A stretch of 64,000 nt of DNA from Hirsutella rhossiliensis. Its lineage: Eukaryota > Ascomycota > Sordariomycetes > Hypocreales > Ophiocordycipitaceae. The stretch covers positions 5,890,001-5,954,000 of the forward strand of contig NW_025408671.1 of assembly GCF_020360975.1 (NCBI RefSeq), in the 5' to 3' direction. Positions 44,951-57,905 of the stretch are shown in pieces (the stretch's first letter is position 1; every line of letters begins with the position of its first letter). A program made the position numbers and the translations under genes. The notes under the pieces are model-generated. The model ran no database searches and was not told where the DNA came from. It saw only the letters and a list, made by a program, of their open reading frames with translations.

Positions 44951-45024
44951 TATCGTATATACTATATATATTAATTAACGCTATCGCTAATATTTAATAG
45001 GCGGCTATATCTTTTTTCGTAATA
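44951..45024 (+). repeat. TRIM-74 3' LTR
   Basis: 74 bp, followed by TSD agctt. Confidence 0.9.
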
Positions 45025-47579
45025 AGCTTACTTTAAAGCTCTCTAAGTAATAGTTCCTTTAAAAAGAAATAAAATATACCCTTATAAGCTCTTTCTAGCT
45101 AATAAATTATTTATAAAGGACGAATCGCTTAAATAAAAAAAGATTTTAGTAGCTAGTTTCCTTCGCTACCCTCCTAAGTATAAACTATATAATCTTATTA
45201 AATAGAGATAAAGGATAGCTTAGTCTATTACTTCTTAGTATCTAGGGCTAGGAGTTTAATTATACTTAGCTAGCTAGGAGATTATAAAAGAGATATCCGG
45301 TCTAATAAAAATAGCTAAAATAAATAGTAAGGAGCCTACCTTCTATTAATATCGGTGTTTCTCTTACTCCCTAGCCTAAAAGAACGAATTAAGTTAAAGC
45401 TCTTAGTTTAATATAAGTATAAAGGGAAGCTTCTTATTAAGGGAATTAAGGAGGAATTTATAAGCGACCTTATTAATATAGGCGTCCTAGGTAAGCTAGA
45501 TAGTCTATTAAGACTTATTTTATAAGATTTAAATCCCTAGGAACTACTTTAGCTCCCTTAGCTTAGTTATCTTATACCTTTATTATAGGCCTTTTATAGC
45601 GTCCCTTATAATAGCTTCTTCTTTTTTTAAGTAAGCTTAGATAATATCGTTAACGTAGAAAAAGACTATAATTTTACCCTTTTATATTATATATAGTTCC
45701 TAAGGGACTTTCTTAAAGCCTAGGGCTTTTAAAGGAACCTATTAAATACTATTACTAAAGAAGGGGTAATCTTTATAGTTTATATAAAGCTTTCCTAAGC
45801 TATAGAACCTTTCTTAGTTATTAGAAACTAAGAGGAAGTTATATATAAATAACCTTTTCTTCCTTAAGTAAGTAGTTAATAAAGGCATTAACTATATCTA
45901 CCTAATTAAGATTAAGGTTAAATTCTACTACTATAGCTATAAGGGTCTAAAAAGATATCCTTACTAAGGTATTTACCTTAGTAAGTAGATCCCCTTTTTC
46001 CTATTAATTCCTATAGATAACTAGCTAAGCTTTATACTTTTAAAGGAAGCTATATTTATTAGTCTTATAGATAAAGACCTACTTATAGCTTAGGACCTAT
46101 TTTCCTCTTACCTTTCCTTTAATAATCTCTTTAAAAGACCCTATCTCTTTATATAAAGCTAGGTAGTCTTTCTAAGCCTAGAAAAACTAGTCTTTAAAGG
46201 GGTGTTTTTCTAGCTGCTTTTAGTTTACTAATAGGTCTAGGAGGTCTCTTTTATATACCTTCCTTACTAATAGTAGCTTAAAAAGCTAGCCTACTATAAA
46301 TACTCTATAAGAACCGTTTTTTATAGGCGTTAGATAAAAGTTATAAAAACGATCGAAATAAAAAAGAAGTTAGTCTTCTTTTATATTAGGCCCTATACCT
46401 TCCTTTACTTCTTAAAGTAGGGATAAAAAAGTAGTTAGGTAATCCTTTAAGATAGGTGCTTTTCCTACCCCCTTAAGGGTCGATATAAAAAGACTTACTA
46501 AAAAAGCTACTTTTAGATCTTCTTTTTATATAGGAGGAGGTATAGGGAGGTAAGTATATTCTAGCTCTACCGCTTTCCTATAGTCTCTTTCTTTATCTAG
46601 ATTATTTAATTTAGTAGCTTCCTCTTTTTCTTTAAAGTTAGTATTATCCTTAACTACTTTAATATTAGTTTATTCTTTTATTTTTTATTTAAGATCTCTT
46701 TTTAAGACTATTATAAAAGGGGGATTTAGATCTTTTAAATTAGCTAACGTTATAAAAGTAAAAGGGGCTATTAATCCCTCTTTCTATTAAAAAAGCTAGA
46801 TTTATTAAAAATTCTATCCTTAGTCGAAATAACCTTTTATAAAAGAGGAATCTAAATCTAGAAATTATTTATAGAATTATAGCTAATAAGGTAACTAATA
46901 AAGGCTTTAAGATTAAGCTTTTTTTTCTTCTTCCTTTTTAGCTATATATTAATAGTTATAGCGTATACCTTATAGCTATAGGTATAAAGGTAAGCTAGTA
47001 AGGCCCTCTTTTTTATAAAAAGCATAAAGGGTAATTTTTAGTTTATTCTTTAGTTTAGTTCCCTAAGGTCCTTAAGGTCCTTAAAGGTCCGGTTTTAAAG
47101 GTAATAAGCGGTCTTAATAACTTCCCTTTAAAGGTTATAGGGAAGCCTTATAATAAGTCTTATTATATAAGCCCTTTCTATTATAGTACCCCTTAATCTT
47201 TCTACCTCTTTATTTTAAGCCTAGGTATTCGGTGCTAATAAGAAGGGTAAAATACCCCTTTTTCGATACTAATTTAAGATATCCTTTATAAATAGCTCTC
47301 TATTAAACCGTTTCTTCTTAACCTTATAGCTAAAATAGGATTTTATCTAGTTAACGAAGTCTTAGAGGGTAAACTAATTATACTTACTTAGGTAGGTCTA
47401 TAAGAAATAAGGTAAAGCTATCCTTTAAAAAAGTATCTATAAAAAACATTATCTTAATAAAGCTTTCTTAGTCCTTAAAGATATTAGTTTAGCTAACCTA
47501 AATTTCCTTATATAGCTAGTCCGGCTATAAAAGGGTTCGTTTAGAAATTTATCTTTTAGTCTTCCTTTAGCTATAGTAT

Positions 47580-49614
47580 TTATATTCGATAGTCTTTAGT
47601 CCTTTTATTTATATGCCTTAGTATTAGCCTAGCTTATATAAAGCTAAGGGGCCTAGGTAACTAAGTCGTATATACTAAAGAAGACCGTTTCCTTAAGCTA
47701 TTAAAAGAGGGTCCTTTATAATAGACCTATTCCTCTTAGTAAGGAAAGCTAACTTCTTTAAAGATTCCTTCTTAAGGATAAGTCGGAATTCGAGAATAAA
47801 TTAACTAAATTTCTCTTTAATAAGCTTAATCGTCTAATTCTTCTAGACTAGCCTTATAGGCTTAGTTATTATATCCTAAAAGATTCCTTCCTTATAAAAA
47901 AAGTAAAAGGAAATTAAGCTTATTAAAAATTAAGGGTAAAAAGCTACCTTTTTTCGTTAAAGAATTTATATAGACCTATTAAGTAATTTTATTATAATAT
48001 TTACCCTTCTATATCCCTCTATCTATATAGTTAATTACTTAGTAATAAGGTATTCCCTTTATACCTTCTTAAAGGACCGGAATTATAAGAGTATATTAAA
48101 GATATTAAGGGAAGTACTAAAGTTAAGGATAGCTAATTTTTATAAGGGATAATTAAAGGGTCCTAACGGTTAGTCTTAGCCTTATTAATCTATAGGGAAG
48201 ATAAAGGCTAGATTTACTATACTTATAATATTTCCTTAAATTTATAGCTTAAATAGGGGCAGCGGCGTTAGTTACTATTTCTTAGTAACCTAAATCTTAT
48301 CTATCTTCTTCTATAATAAGGGGTCCTCTTTAAGAGACTATTATACTATTTCTTATAGCCTCTTTAAAAGGTTAATTCCTTTAAGTCGGTTTTCCTTAAA
48401 GACTTACTAGTAGTCTTCTAGCTAATAAGGCTTCTTATATACTTAGTAGGTAGGTCGATTCCTCTTTATTTATTTCTTTAAGGAATCCTTATCTTAGTCT
48501 AAAAGGTCTACTTAAAAACCCTCCCTTTTTACCCCCTATTACTAATTTTAACTAAGAGGTTCGATTTTAACTAGTTCCTTAATTTTTCGACTAATAGACT
48601 ATAAGGTCTATTAAGGAACTAGTTAGGCCGGTCTAACTAATAAGACTAGGGCTAGGCCTAGAGTAAGAGGCGGAGCTAGGGCTATAGTAATAGTAATAGC
48701 GGGAGCTATAGCTAGAGGGGCTATAGTAGCTATAAAGGTAGTAAGTTAAGCTGTCTAGGTTAAGTACTAGCTATAAAAGAATAAAACTACTTACTATTAT
48801 ACTTTAATAGCCTCTTTATTTAGTTCCTAGCTAGCTTCTTAAAAGATAGTTAAGTAACTATTACTAATAAGCTTTATTAATAGAGATATATCCTATAGCT
48901 ACTAGCTAGAAAGAGCTTTTATTAAGAAGTATTAGTTAGCTTCCTTAAGGATTTCTTCTTACTTAGCTAGCTATAAAGAAGCTAGTAGGTTCCTAGTAAA
49001 AAAGGCTCCTAAGTAAGCTATATAAGTCTTTATAATATAGTTAGTTATATAGCCCTTTAAGGGAGCTATTAAGGTCTTAAGCTTTAAAAGCTACTACCTA
49101 AGAGTCTTTTCTTTTTAAAGAGAGATTAGCTTTATAGTACTAACGGATTTTATTATTACTATATAAGTAGTAGTTAATAGCCTTATCTTATAAAGGTATT
49201 CCTTATAGTAACTCTTATAGTTATCTAAGGTAGTAGAAAAAGCTCTTTATTATATAAAGGTTAGCTTAAAGAAGAAGGAAGCTCCCTTTATAAATTTCTA
49301 TTACTCTAGGATAAAGAGGGGGCTTAAGAAGGTCCTACTTATTAAAAAAGACTAAATTATAGATAGTTTTATCTATATAAGCCTATAGCTCTTTTACCTA
49401 CTTATCTTAATCTTAAGGCTCTATAAGAATCGTCCTATAGACTATAAGGGTAGTAAAGTTATTTTTCGTTATTATTATAAGGAAAGGTAGAAAAGTTAGT
49501 TAAAAATCGGCTTTTTTAATAAGAGGGGTAAAAGGAAGCTATAAAGGATATAAAAAAGGTGCATTTTATAGTAGCTAAAACGTATAGGAATTCTATTCCT
49601 CCTAGGCTTATAAT
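47580..49614 (-). pseudogene. gag: Copia-D protease and gag
   Basis: Minus strand, reverse complement of Copia-A 14500-16450. The Ala/Pro-rich linker is at about 48660-48760. The zinc-knuckle relic lies near 48400-48440. The primer-binding site lies at 49600-49614 (reverse complement attataagcctagga). Confidence 0.7.
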
Positions 49615-50100
49615 TCTTATAAAGAGAGATATAAGAAGTATATATAAAATATATAAAGGTAAAATTAAAAGTAAGGGGCTAGATAGGTAGGGTAAAGATA
49701 TTTAATTCTTATAAGGGCAGTAATTATAGTAATAGAGTAATTATTATATTACCTTAATTATCCTTCTTTCCTTTATTTAACGCCCTTCTTTATACTTATT
49801 TAATATCTTAATTAATAAAGAAGATCCTACTTAAAGAAGCTATTAATATCCTTTAAACTACTAAGCGTTTTACTAGTTTTTCCTTTCTTTTCTAGCTATT
49901 ACTACTATATCTATATTATCTCTTACTACCTTTATAAGAAGCTATTACTACTTTTACTTTCCCTTATACCCTTACCTTCCTTTTTATACTTATTTTTAGC
50001 TCCTTCTTTCTTTTTCTATACTAAGTATTTTTAGCTTTCTTAGTCCCTCTTACTAAAGGATATCTTTAAGAACTATAAAATTAAGCTATACTTCGTAATA
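49615..50100 (-). repeat. Copia-D 5' LTR
   Basis: 486 bp; reverse complement starts tattacgaag and ends ctttataaga. It contains a small internal duplication (actaagtattt region near 50020) absent from the 477-bp form. Confidence 0.86.
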
Positions 50101-50749
50101 ATAATTCCTTACTAATACTCTATTAATATATTAGTACTTTATACCTAAGTACTTAATTAGCCTATAACTTATTATAATATTACTTATATATTAGCTATAT
50201 AACTTTAATATAAAGAGTATATATATATATTTCATACTTTTTTTATTTTATTTATTTTAACTCTTTTACTTATAATTACTATAAAGTTTTATATCTTTTT
50301 TTCTTATTTTTTTATACTTTTTTATCTTACCTTTTATTAACGATTTACTAATAATAATACCTTTTATACTAAAGAAGATAAAGAACTATAACGCTAATTT
50401 CCTATATTATATATAAAAGTAGGTAGCTATACGTTTACCCTTAAAATATAAGTAATTAGCTTAAAAGTCTCGCGGTAACGCTAGTTTCTTTTTAGTAAAG
50501 AAAGCTAAGAAAGGTATAAGGGAATCTTAGTCTTAAGAGACTCTTAGTCTAAGACTTAATATTAGTAAGGGTTATACTCTTATTACCCTATTAAATACCT
50601 TAACTTTAACTACTAATAAGCTTACCTTTATAGGCTAGGAAACTTATAAGTTTATTACTCTTATTAGCGATATTAATACTATAATAAAGACTATACTTAT
50701 ACGCTATTAAGTAAGTACTAATAACCTAGCTACTTTATTTTAATAAGGT
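50101..50749 (-). mobile_element. Gypsy-B-2, 3' fragment: LTR remnant and opposite-strand ORF a
   Basis: 50101-50165 matches the distal part of the 257-bp Gypsy-B LTR. After a gap of about 200 bp relative to copy 1, 50166-50749 matches 10760-11340 including the start of ORF a (+, from 50375). The rest towards integrase is missing. Confidence 0.75.
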
Positions 50750-51529
50750 TCTTATAAAAAGAGATATAAGAAGTATATAAAAAATATATAAAGGTAAAAG
50801 TAAAAGTAAGGGGTTAGATAGGTAGGGCAGAGATATTTAGATCTTATAAGGGTAGTAATTATAGTAAGGGAATAAATATTATATTTCCTTAATTATTCTT
50901 CTTTTCTTTATCTAACGCCCCTCTTTATACCTATCTAGTATCTTTATTAATAAAGAAGATCCTACTTAAAGAAGCTACTAATATCCTCTTAACTACTAAA
51001 CCTTTTATTAGGTTTTCCTCTCCTTTCTAGTAGTTACTAGTATATCCGTCTTATCTTTTACTACTTTTATAAGAAGCTATTATTACTTTTACTTCCCCTT
51101 TTACCCTTACCTTCCTCTTTATACTTCCTTTTAGCTCCTTCCTTAAAACCTATTTTTTAGCTTCCTAGGTCCCTTATACTAAGGGATATCTCTAAGAACT
51201 ATAAAATTAAGCTACGCTTCGCGATATACCCCCTTAGCTATAGCCTACCCTTATAGAAAGTATAAAGCTAAATACCTAGGCCGGTAAGCGTATAGAGGAG
51301 GTCTTAGTCTATACTTATCCCTTACTTAAGAAATCCGGGTTTTAGCCTTAGGCTCTTTTAGACCTACTTTAGGAAAAGGGGCTTAAGGAGGATATTAAGT
51401 CTTATAAGAAAGAGGGGCTTTTCTAAGGATAAGTCCTTAAAAAAGGGGGCCTTTTTAAGAAGAATAAGTCCTAATTAAGCTATAGGCCCTCCTTTAAGAT
51501 AAGTCCTAATTTCTTTTTTTAGCTATAAA
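50750..51529 (-). mobile_element. Copia-F, 3' fragment on the minus strand
   Basis: 477-bp LTR at 50750-51226 plus polypurine tract and 3' UTR to 51529, where it is cut by Copia-C. No coding sequence. Confidence 0.82.
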
Positions 51530-52014
51530 TATTACGAAGCGTAGCCTAATTTCGTAGTTCTTAGAGATATCCCTTAGTACGAGGGACCTAGGAAGCTAAA
51601 AACACTTAGTATAAAAGAAGGAAAAAGGAGCTAAAAAGAAGTATAGAAAGGAGGGTAGGGGTATAAGGGGAAGTAAAAGTAGCAATAGTTTCTTATAGAG
51701 GTAGCGGGAGATAAGATAGATATACTAGTAACGGCTAGAAAGGAAGGGAAAAACTAGTAAAAAGCCTAGTAGTTAAAAGGATATTAATAGCTTCTTTAAG
51801 TAGGATCTTCTTTATTAATTAAGATGCTAGATAAGTATAAAGAGGGGCGTTAAATAGAGAAAAGAAGGATAATTAAGGTAATATAATAATTACTCCCCTA
51901 CCTTTATTACTGCCCCTATAAGAATTAAATCTCTCTACCCTACCTATCTAACCCCTTACTTTTAATTTTACCTTCGTATAATTTTATATACTTTTTATAT
52001 CTCTCTTTATAAGA
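51530..52014 (+). repeat. Copia-C 5' LTR
   Basis: 485 bp, tattacgaagcg to ctttataaga, followed by primer-binding site gttataagcctagga and hairpin aggaat/attcct. Confidence 0.88.
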
Positions 52015-52249
52015 GTTATAAGCCTAGGAGGAATAGTATTCCTATACCTTCCGGCTGCTATAAAAGGCACCTTTCTTATATCCCTCGTAGCTTCCTTTTA
52101 CCCCTCTTACTAAAACAGCCGATTTTTAACTAACTTTTCTACCCCCCCCCCTCTTCTATAATAATAACGAGAACCGACTCCTTTACTATCCCTATAGTCT
52201 ATAGGACGATTCTTATAGAGCCCTAAGATTAGGATAAGTAGGTAAAGGA

Positions 52250-53450
52250 GCTACGGGCTTATATAGATAGAACTATCTATAATTTAGTCTTCTCTAATAA
52301 GTAGGACCCTCTTAAGCCCCCTCTTCGTCCTAGGGCAACGGAATTTATAAAGGGAGCGTCCCTCTTCTCTAAGCTAACCTCTATATAATAGAGAGCTTTT
52401 TCTACTACCTTAGGTAACTATAAGAGTTATCGTAAGGAATACCTTTATAAGATAAAGCTACTAGCTACTATATATATAGCGATAACGGAATCCGTTAGTA
52501 CTATAAAGCTAATTACTCTTTAAAAGAAAGAGACTCCTAGGTAGTAGCTTTTAAAGCTCGAGATCTCGATAGCTCCCTCGAGGGGCTATATAACTAACCG
52601 TATTAGGAAGACCTATATAGCCTACCTAGGAGCCTTCTCTACTAGGAACCTACTAGCTTCTTTATAGCTAGCTAAGTAGGAAGAAATCCTTAAGGAAGCT
52701 AACTAATACTTCCTTATAAAAGCTCTTTCCGGCTAGTAGGTATAGGATATATCTCTACTAATAAAGCCTATTAGTAACGGTTACTTAACTATCTTTCGAG
52801 AAGCTAGCTAAGAACTAAACGAAGAGGCTACTAGAGTATAGTAGTAAGTAGTCTTATTCCTTCGTAGCTAGCACTTAACCTAGACGGCTCGACCTGCTGC
52901 CCTTATAGCTGCTGCAGCCCTTATTGCTGCGGCTCCCGCTACTACTACGGCTGTTACTCCTTTAGATCCTCCTCCCTCGAGAGCCTTAACCCTGTCTTTA
53001 ACTACTGCCCTAGTCCCGGCTCCGCCTCTTACTCCGGGCCCGGCCCTAGTCCTATTAGTTAGACCGGCCCGACTAGTCCCCTAATAGACCTTTTAGTCCG
53101 TTAGTCGAAAAATTAAGGAACTAGTCGAAATCGAACCTCGTTAATATTAGTAATAAGGGGTAAAAAGGGGGGGTTTTTAAGTAGACCTTCTAGATCGGGA
53201 CGAGGATTCCTTAAAGAAATAGAAGAGTAAACGACGAAACGGCTGCCTAGCCTATAAATACCTAGGCTATCGATTATTATAATACTAGTAGGTCTTCGAG
53301 GAAAACTAACCTAAAGGATTTAACCCTTTAAAGAGGCTATAAGAAACGATATAATAGTCTCTTAAGGAGGACCCCTTATTATAGAAGAAGATAGATAAGA
53401 TTCGGGGTGCTAAGAAATAGTAACTAATAACGCCGCTACCTTTATTCGAG
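52250..53450 (+). pseudogene. gag: Copia-C gag
   Basis: Same layout as Copia-A gag. Ala-rich linker at about 52890-53050. Zinc knuckle near 53240-53285, with the second Cys and the His decayed to Tyr. Multiple TAA/TAG. Confidence 0.7.
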
Positions 53451-56400
53451 CCGTAAATTCGAGGAAAAATCGTTAGTATAGTAAATCTAGTATTTATCTT
53501 CCCTATAAATTAGTAAGACTAACTATTAGGACCCTCCGACTATCCCTTACGAAAATTAGCTATCCTTAACTCTAGTACTTCCCTTAATATCTATAATATA
53601 CTCTTACGATTCTAGTCCTTTAAGAAGGTATAAAAGGAATATCTTATTACCGGGGAATTAATTATATAGATAAAGGGATATAGAAGGGTAAACTTTACGA
53701 TAAAATTACCTAATAGATCTATGCGAATTCTTCGAAGAAAAAGGGTAGCTTTTTACCCTTAATTGTTAACGAGCTTAATTTCCTTTTATCTTCTTTAAGA
53801 GGAAGGAATCTTCTAAGATATAACGTCTAAGCCTATAAGGCTAGTCTAAAAGAATTATACTATTAGGCTTATCGAGGAGAAATTTAGTTAATTTATTCTC
53901 GAATTCCGACCTATCCTTAGGAAGGAATCTCTTAAGAAGTTAGCTTTTACTACTAAGAGGGTAGGATCTAAGGACCCTCTTTTAGTAGCCTTAGGAGACG
54001 GCATTCTTTAGTACGTATAACTTAGTTACCTAGGCCCCCTAGCTTTATATAAGCTAGGCTAATAATAGGGCGTATAAATAAGGGGCTTAAAGACCGTTAA
54101 ATATAAATACTATAGCTAAGGGAAGACTAAGAGACGAATTTCTAGATAAACGCCTTTACGGCCGGATTAGCCGTATAAGTAAATTTAGGTCGACTAAACC
54201 AACGTCTCTAGGGATTAAGAAAGCTTCGTTAGGGTAATATTTTTTATAGACGATTTTTTAAGGATAGTTTTCCCTTATTTCTTATAGACCTACCTAAGTA
54301 AGTATAATTAGTCTACCCTCTAGGACTTCGTTAACTAGATAAAATCCTACTTTAGCTATAAGGTAAAGAAGATATAGTTTAATAGAGAGCTATTTATAAA
54401 AGATATCTTAAAGTAGCTTCGAAAAAGGGGCATTTTACCCCTCCTATTAGCACCGAATACCTAGGCCTAGAACGGAGGGGTAGAAAGATTAAAGGGTACT
54501 ATAATAAAAAGGGCCTATACGATAAGACTTACTATAAAGCTTTTATACGACCTTTAGAGGGAAGTCGTTAAGACCGCCTATTACCTTTAGAACCGGACCC
54601 TAAGGGACCCTAGGGGACTAAGGGACTATAGAGACCTAGAGACCCTTTTTAAGACCTAAGGAATAAACTAGAAATCCCCCCTTAAGCTCTTTCTAAAGAA
54701 GAGAGCCTTGCTAGCTTGCCTTCGTACCTACGGCTATAAGGTATACGTAATAACTACTAATATATAGCTAAAAAGGAAGAAGAAAAGAAAGCTTAATCCG
54801 AGAGCCTTTATTAGTTACCTCGTTAGTTATAATTCTATAAATATCTTCTAGATCTAGATTCCTTTTTTATAAAAGGTTATTTCGACTAGGGATATGATTT
54901 TCGACGAATCTAGCTTCTTCGATAGAAAGAGGGATTAATAGCCCCTCTTACTCTCTTAACGTTAGCTAATTTAAAAGATATAAATCCCCCCTTCCTAATA
55001 ATCTTAAGAAGAGGTCCTAGATAAGGAAATAAAAGAAGAAACCGATATTAAAGTAGTTAAGGATAACGCTAACTTCGAAGAAGAGGAGGCTACTAGACTA
55101 GATAATCTAGATAAAGAAGGAGACTATAGGAAAGTAATAGAGCTAGAATACGCCTACCTACCTATGCCTCCTCTTACGTAAGAAGAAGATCTAAAAGTAG
55201 CTTTTTTAGTTAGTCTTCCTATCTCGAACCCTAAGGGGGTAGGAAAGGCACCTCTTTTAAAGGATTACCCGGCTGCCTTTTTATTCCTACTTCGAGAAGC
55301 AAAGGAAGGTATAGGGCCTAATATAGATACTAAAGAAGACTAACCTCTCCCTTATTTCTATTATTTTTCGACTTCTACTTAACGCTAATAGAAGACGGTT
55401 CTTATAGAGCGTTTATAGCAGGCTGTCTTTTTAAGCTACTATTAGTAAGGAAGGTATATAAAAGAGACCTCTTAGACCTACTAGTAAACTAAAAGTAGCT
55501 AGAAAAACACCCCTTTAAAGACTAGTTTTTCTAGGCCTAGAAAGACTACCTAGCTTTATATAAAGAGATAGGGTCTTTTAAAGAGGTCCTTAAAGAAAAG
55601 GTAAGAGGAAAATAGGTCCTTAGCTATAAGTAGGTCTTTATTTATAAGACTAATAAATATAGCTTCCTTTAAAAGTATAAAGCCTAGCTAGTTATCTATA
55701 GGAATTAATACGAAAAGGGGGATCTACTTACTAAGGTAACTACCTTAGTAGGGATATCTTTTCGGACCCTTATAGCTATAGTAGTAGAATTCGACCTCGA
55801 GCTTAATTAGATAGATATAGTTAACGCCTTTATTAACTACCTACTTAAGGAAGAAGAAGTTATCTATATATAACTTCCTCTTAGTTTCTAATAACTAGGA
55901 AAGGTTCTATAGCTTAGGAAAGCTCTATACGAACTATAAAGATTACCCCTTCTTTAGTAATAGCATTTAATAGGTTCCCTTAAAGCCCTAGGCTTTACGA
56001 AAGTCCCTTAGGAACCGTGTATAATATAGAAGGGTAAAATCACGGTCTTCTTCTACGTCGACGATATTATCTAAGCCTACTTAAAAGAGGAAGAAGCTAA
56101 TACTAAGGAGGCTATATAAGGCCTATAATAAAGGTATAAGATAACTAAGCTAAGGGAGCTAAAGTAGTTCTTAGGGGTACGAATTCTTAGGAATAGGTCC
56201 TAATAGACTATCTAGCTTACCTAGGACGCCTATATTAATAAGGTCGCTTATAAATTCCTCCTTAATACCCTAGATAAGAAGCTTCCCTCTATGCTTATAT
56301 TAGATAAAGAGCTTTTACCTAATCCGTCCTTTTAAGCTAGGGAGTAAGAGAAATACTAATATTAATAGAAGGTAGGCTCCCTACTTTTTTTAGCTATTTT

Positions 56401-57110
56401 TACTAGACCGGATATCTCTTTTACGGTCTCCTAGCTAGCTAGGTATAACTAGAATCCTAGCCCTAGGTATTAAGAAGTAGTAGATAGAGCTATCCTTTAT
56501 CTCTATTTAACGAGATTATATAGTCTACGCCTAAGAGGGTAAGGAAGGAAATTAGCTACCGAAATCTTCTTTTATTTAAGCGATTTATCTTTTATAGATA
56601 ATTTATTAGATAGAAAGAGCTTATAGGGGTATATTATATACCTTTTTAAAGGAACTATTACTTAGAGAGCTTCGAAGTAAGCTACCGTTACTATATTAAG
56701 TATAGAGGTAGAGCTACTAGCTTTTTTAAAAGTGTTAAAAGAAGCGATTTTCCTTAGCCGGCTATTAATATCGTTACGACTATAAATTCCGTCCCTATTA
56801 GCTATAAAATATAATAATATATAGACTATACGAATTCTTATAGAGGAAAATAATAAGCTATCGACCTAGCTATAGTATATTAATATCTACTAGCATTAGT
56901 TATACTAAGAGGTCTAAAGGGGACTTATTTCCGTCCGTTAGGTTCTAACGGTATCGATAAAAGCTAACGGTCTTACGAAGCCCCTACTAAAGTAGAAGCT
57001 AGCTATCTTTTTATAGTAAATTAAGCTAGAAGACGTTTAAGAAAAGCTATTCTTAGAAGCCCGCCTTAAGAGTTTATAGGAGGAGCTAATAGTACGTAAG
57101 AGGAAGGAGA
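53450..57110 (+). pseudogene. pol: Copia-C pol
   Basis: Protease site L-N-S-S near 53567-53578 (Asp lost). Integrase about 54000-54410. A short cluster of agggac(c/t)-type repeats near 54595-54650 expands the linker after it. RT keeps YVDD at 56054-56065 with F before it. RNase H about 56570-56760. Premature stops throughout. Confidence 0.78.
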
Positions 57111-57414
57111 CGTCTATAGCCGAAGAGAGGAATTAGGACTTATCCTAAAGGAGGGCCCCTAGCTTAATTAGGACTTATTCTTCTTAAAGGCCCCCTTTTT
57201 AGGGACTTATCCTTAGAGAAGCCCCCCTTTTATATAGGACTTAATTTCCTCCTTAGGCCCCTTTTCCCTAAAGTAGGTCTAAAAGAGCCCGGGGCTAAAA
57301 CCTAGATTTCTTAAGTAAGGGAGAAGTATAGAGCTAAGAACCTCCTCTATACGCTTACTAGCCTAAAGCTATATTAGCTATGCCCTTAAGGGGCAGGCTA
57401 TAGCTAAGGGGGTA

Positions 57415-57905
57415 TATCGCGAAGCGTGGCTTAATTTCGTAGTTCTTAGAGATATCCCTTAGTATAAGGGACCTAGGAAGCTAAAAATACCTAGTATAAG
57501 AAATAGGTTTTAAAGAAAGAGCTAAAAAGAGGTATAAAGAGGAGGGTAGGGGTAAGAGGGGAAGTAAAAGTAGCGATAGCTTCCTATAGAGGTAGCGAGA
57601 AATAAGACGGATATGCCGGTAACGGCTAGAAAGGAGGGGAAAAACCGGTAAAAAGCTTAGTAGTTAAAAGGATATTAGTAGCTTCTTTAAGTAGGATCTT
57701 CTTTATTAATTAAGATGCTAAATAGATATAAAAAGGGGCGTTAGATAAAGGAAAGAAGGATAATTAAGGCAATATAATAATTACTCCCCTACCTTTATTA
57801 CTGCCCCTATAAGAATTAAATCTCTCTACCCTACCTATCTAACCCCTTACTTTTAATTTTACCTTTATATATTTTTATATACTTCTTATATCTCTCTTTA
57901 CGAGA
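57415..57905 (+). repeat. Copia-C 3' LTR
   Basis: 491 bp; starts tatcgcgaagcg after ctaaggggg(ta) and ends ctttacgaga. It has an extra cctagtataaga-type segment near 57490, as in Copia-D's 5' LTR. Confidence 0.88.

Larger units (their letters stand above)
44653..45024 (+). mobile_element. TRIM-74: 372-bp terminal-repeat retrotransposon in miniature
   Basis: Two 74-bp LTRs (44653-44726 and 44951-45024) and exact TSD agctt (44648-44652 / 45025-45029). It has a primer-binding site gttataagcc at 44727 directly after the 5' LTR and a polypurine tract taaggggg (44941-44948) before the 3' LTR. It encodes nothing. Removing it restores the Copia RNase H sequence. Primer site, hairpin and TGTCG-type termini match the Copia, so the Copia is the likely helper. 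Confidence 0.9.
44200..47580 (-). pseudogene. pol: Copia-D pol (integrase, RT, RNase H), interrupted by a TRIM
   Basis: Minus strand. RNase H is at about 44400-45200, split by the TRIM at 44653-45024. The RT YVDD box is decayed to Y-V-N-D at 45646-45657. RT extends to about 45960, the linker to about 46800, and integrase over about 46850-47580. Frames are broken by RIP stops and small repeats near 47060 (aaggtcctt units). Confidence 0.75.
43441..50100 (-). mobile_element. Copia-D, full-length on the minus strand, carrying a TRIM
   Basis: 3' LTR 43441-43916, 5' LTR 49615-50100, Copia pol and gag between, about 6.28 kb without the TRIM. The flanking pentamers differ (cttat left, ataat right). 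The left neighbour is Gypsy-C and the right neighbour is the interior of a Gypsy-B LTR, so the two ends probably come from different insertions joined by recombination. Confidence 0.85.
51530..57905 (+). mobile_element. Copia-C, full-length Ty1/copia element
   Basis: 5' LTR 51530-52014, primer-binding site 52015, gag, pol, polypurine tract, 3' LTR 57415-57905; about 6.38 kb. The flanks differ (ataaa left, atagt right): left is Copia-F, right is Gypsy-B-2 at the point matching 21051, so it is not a simple insertion. RIP damage is stronger than in Copia-A. Confidence 0.87.
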
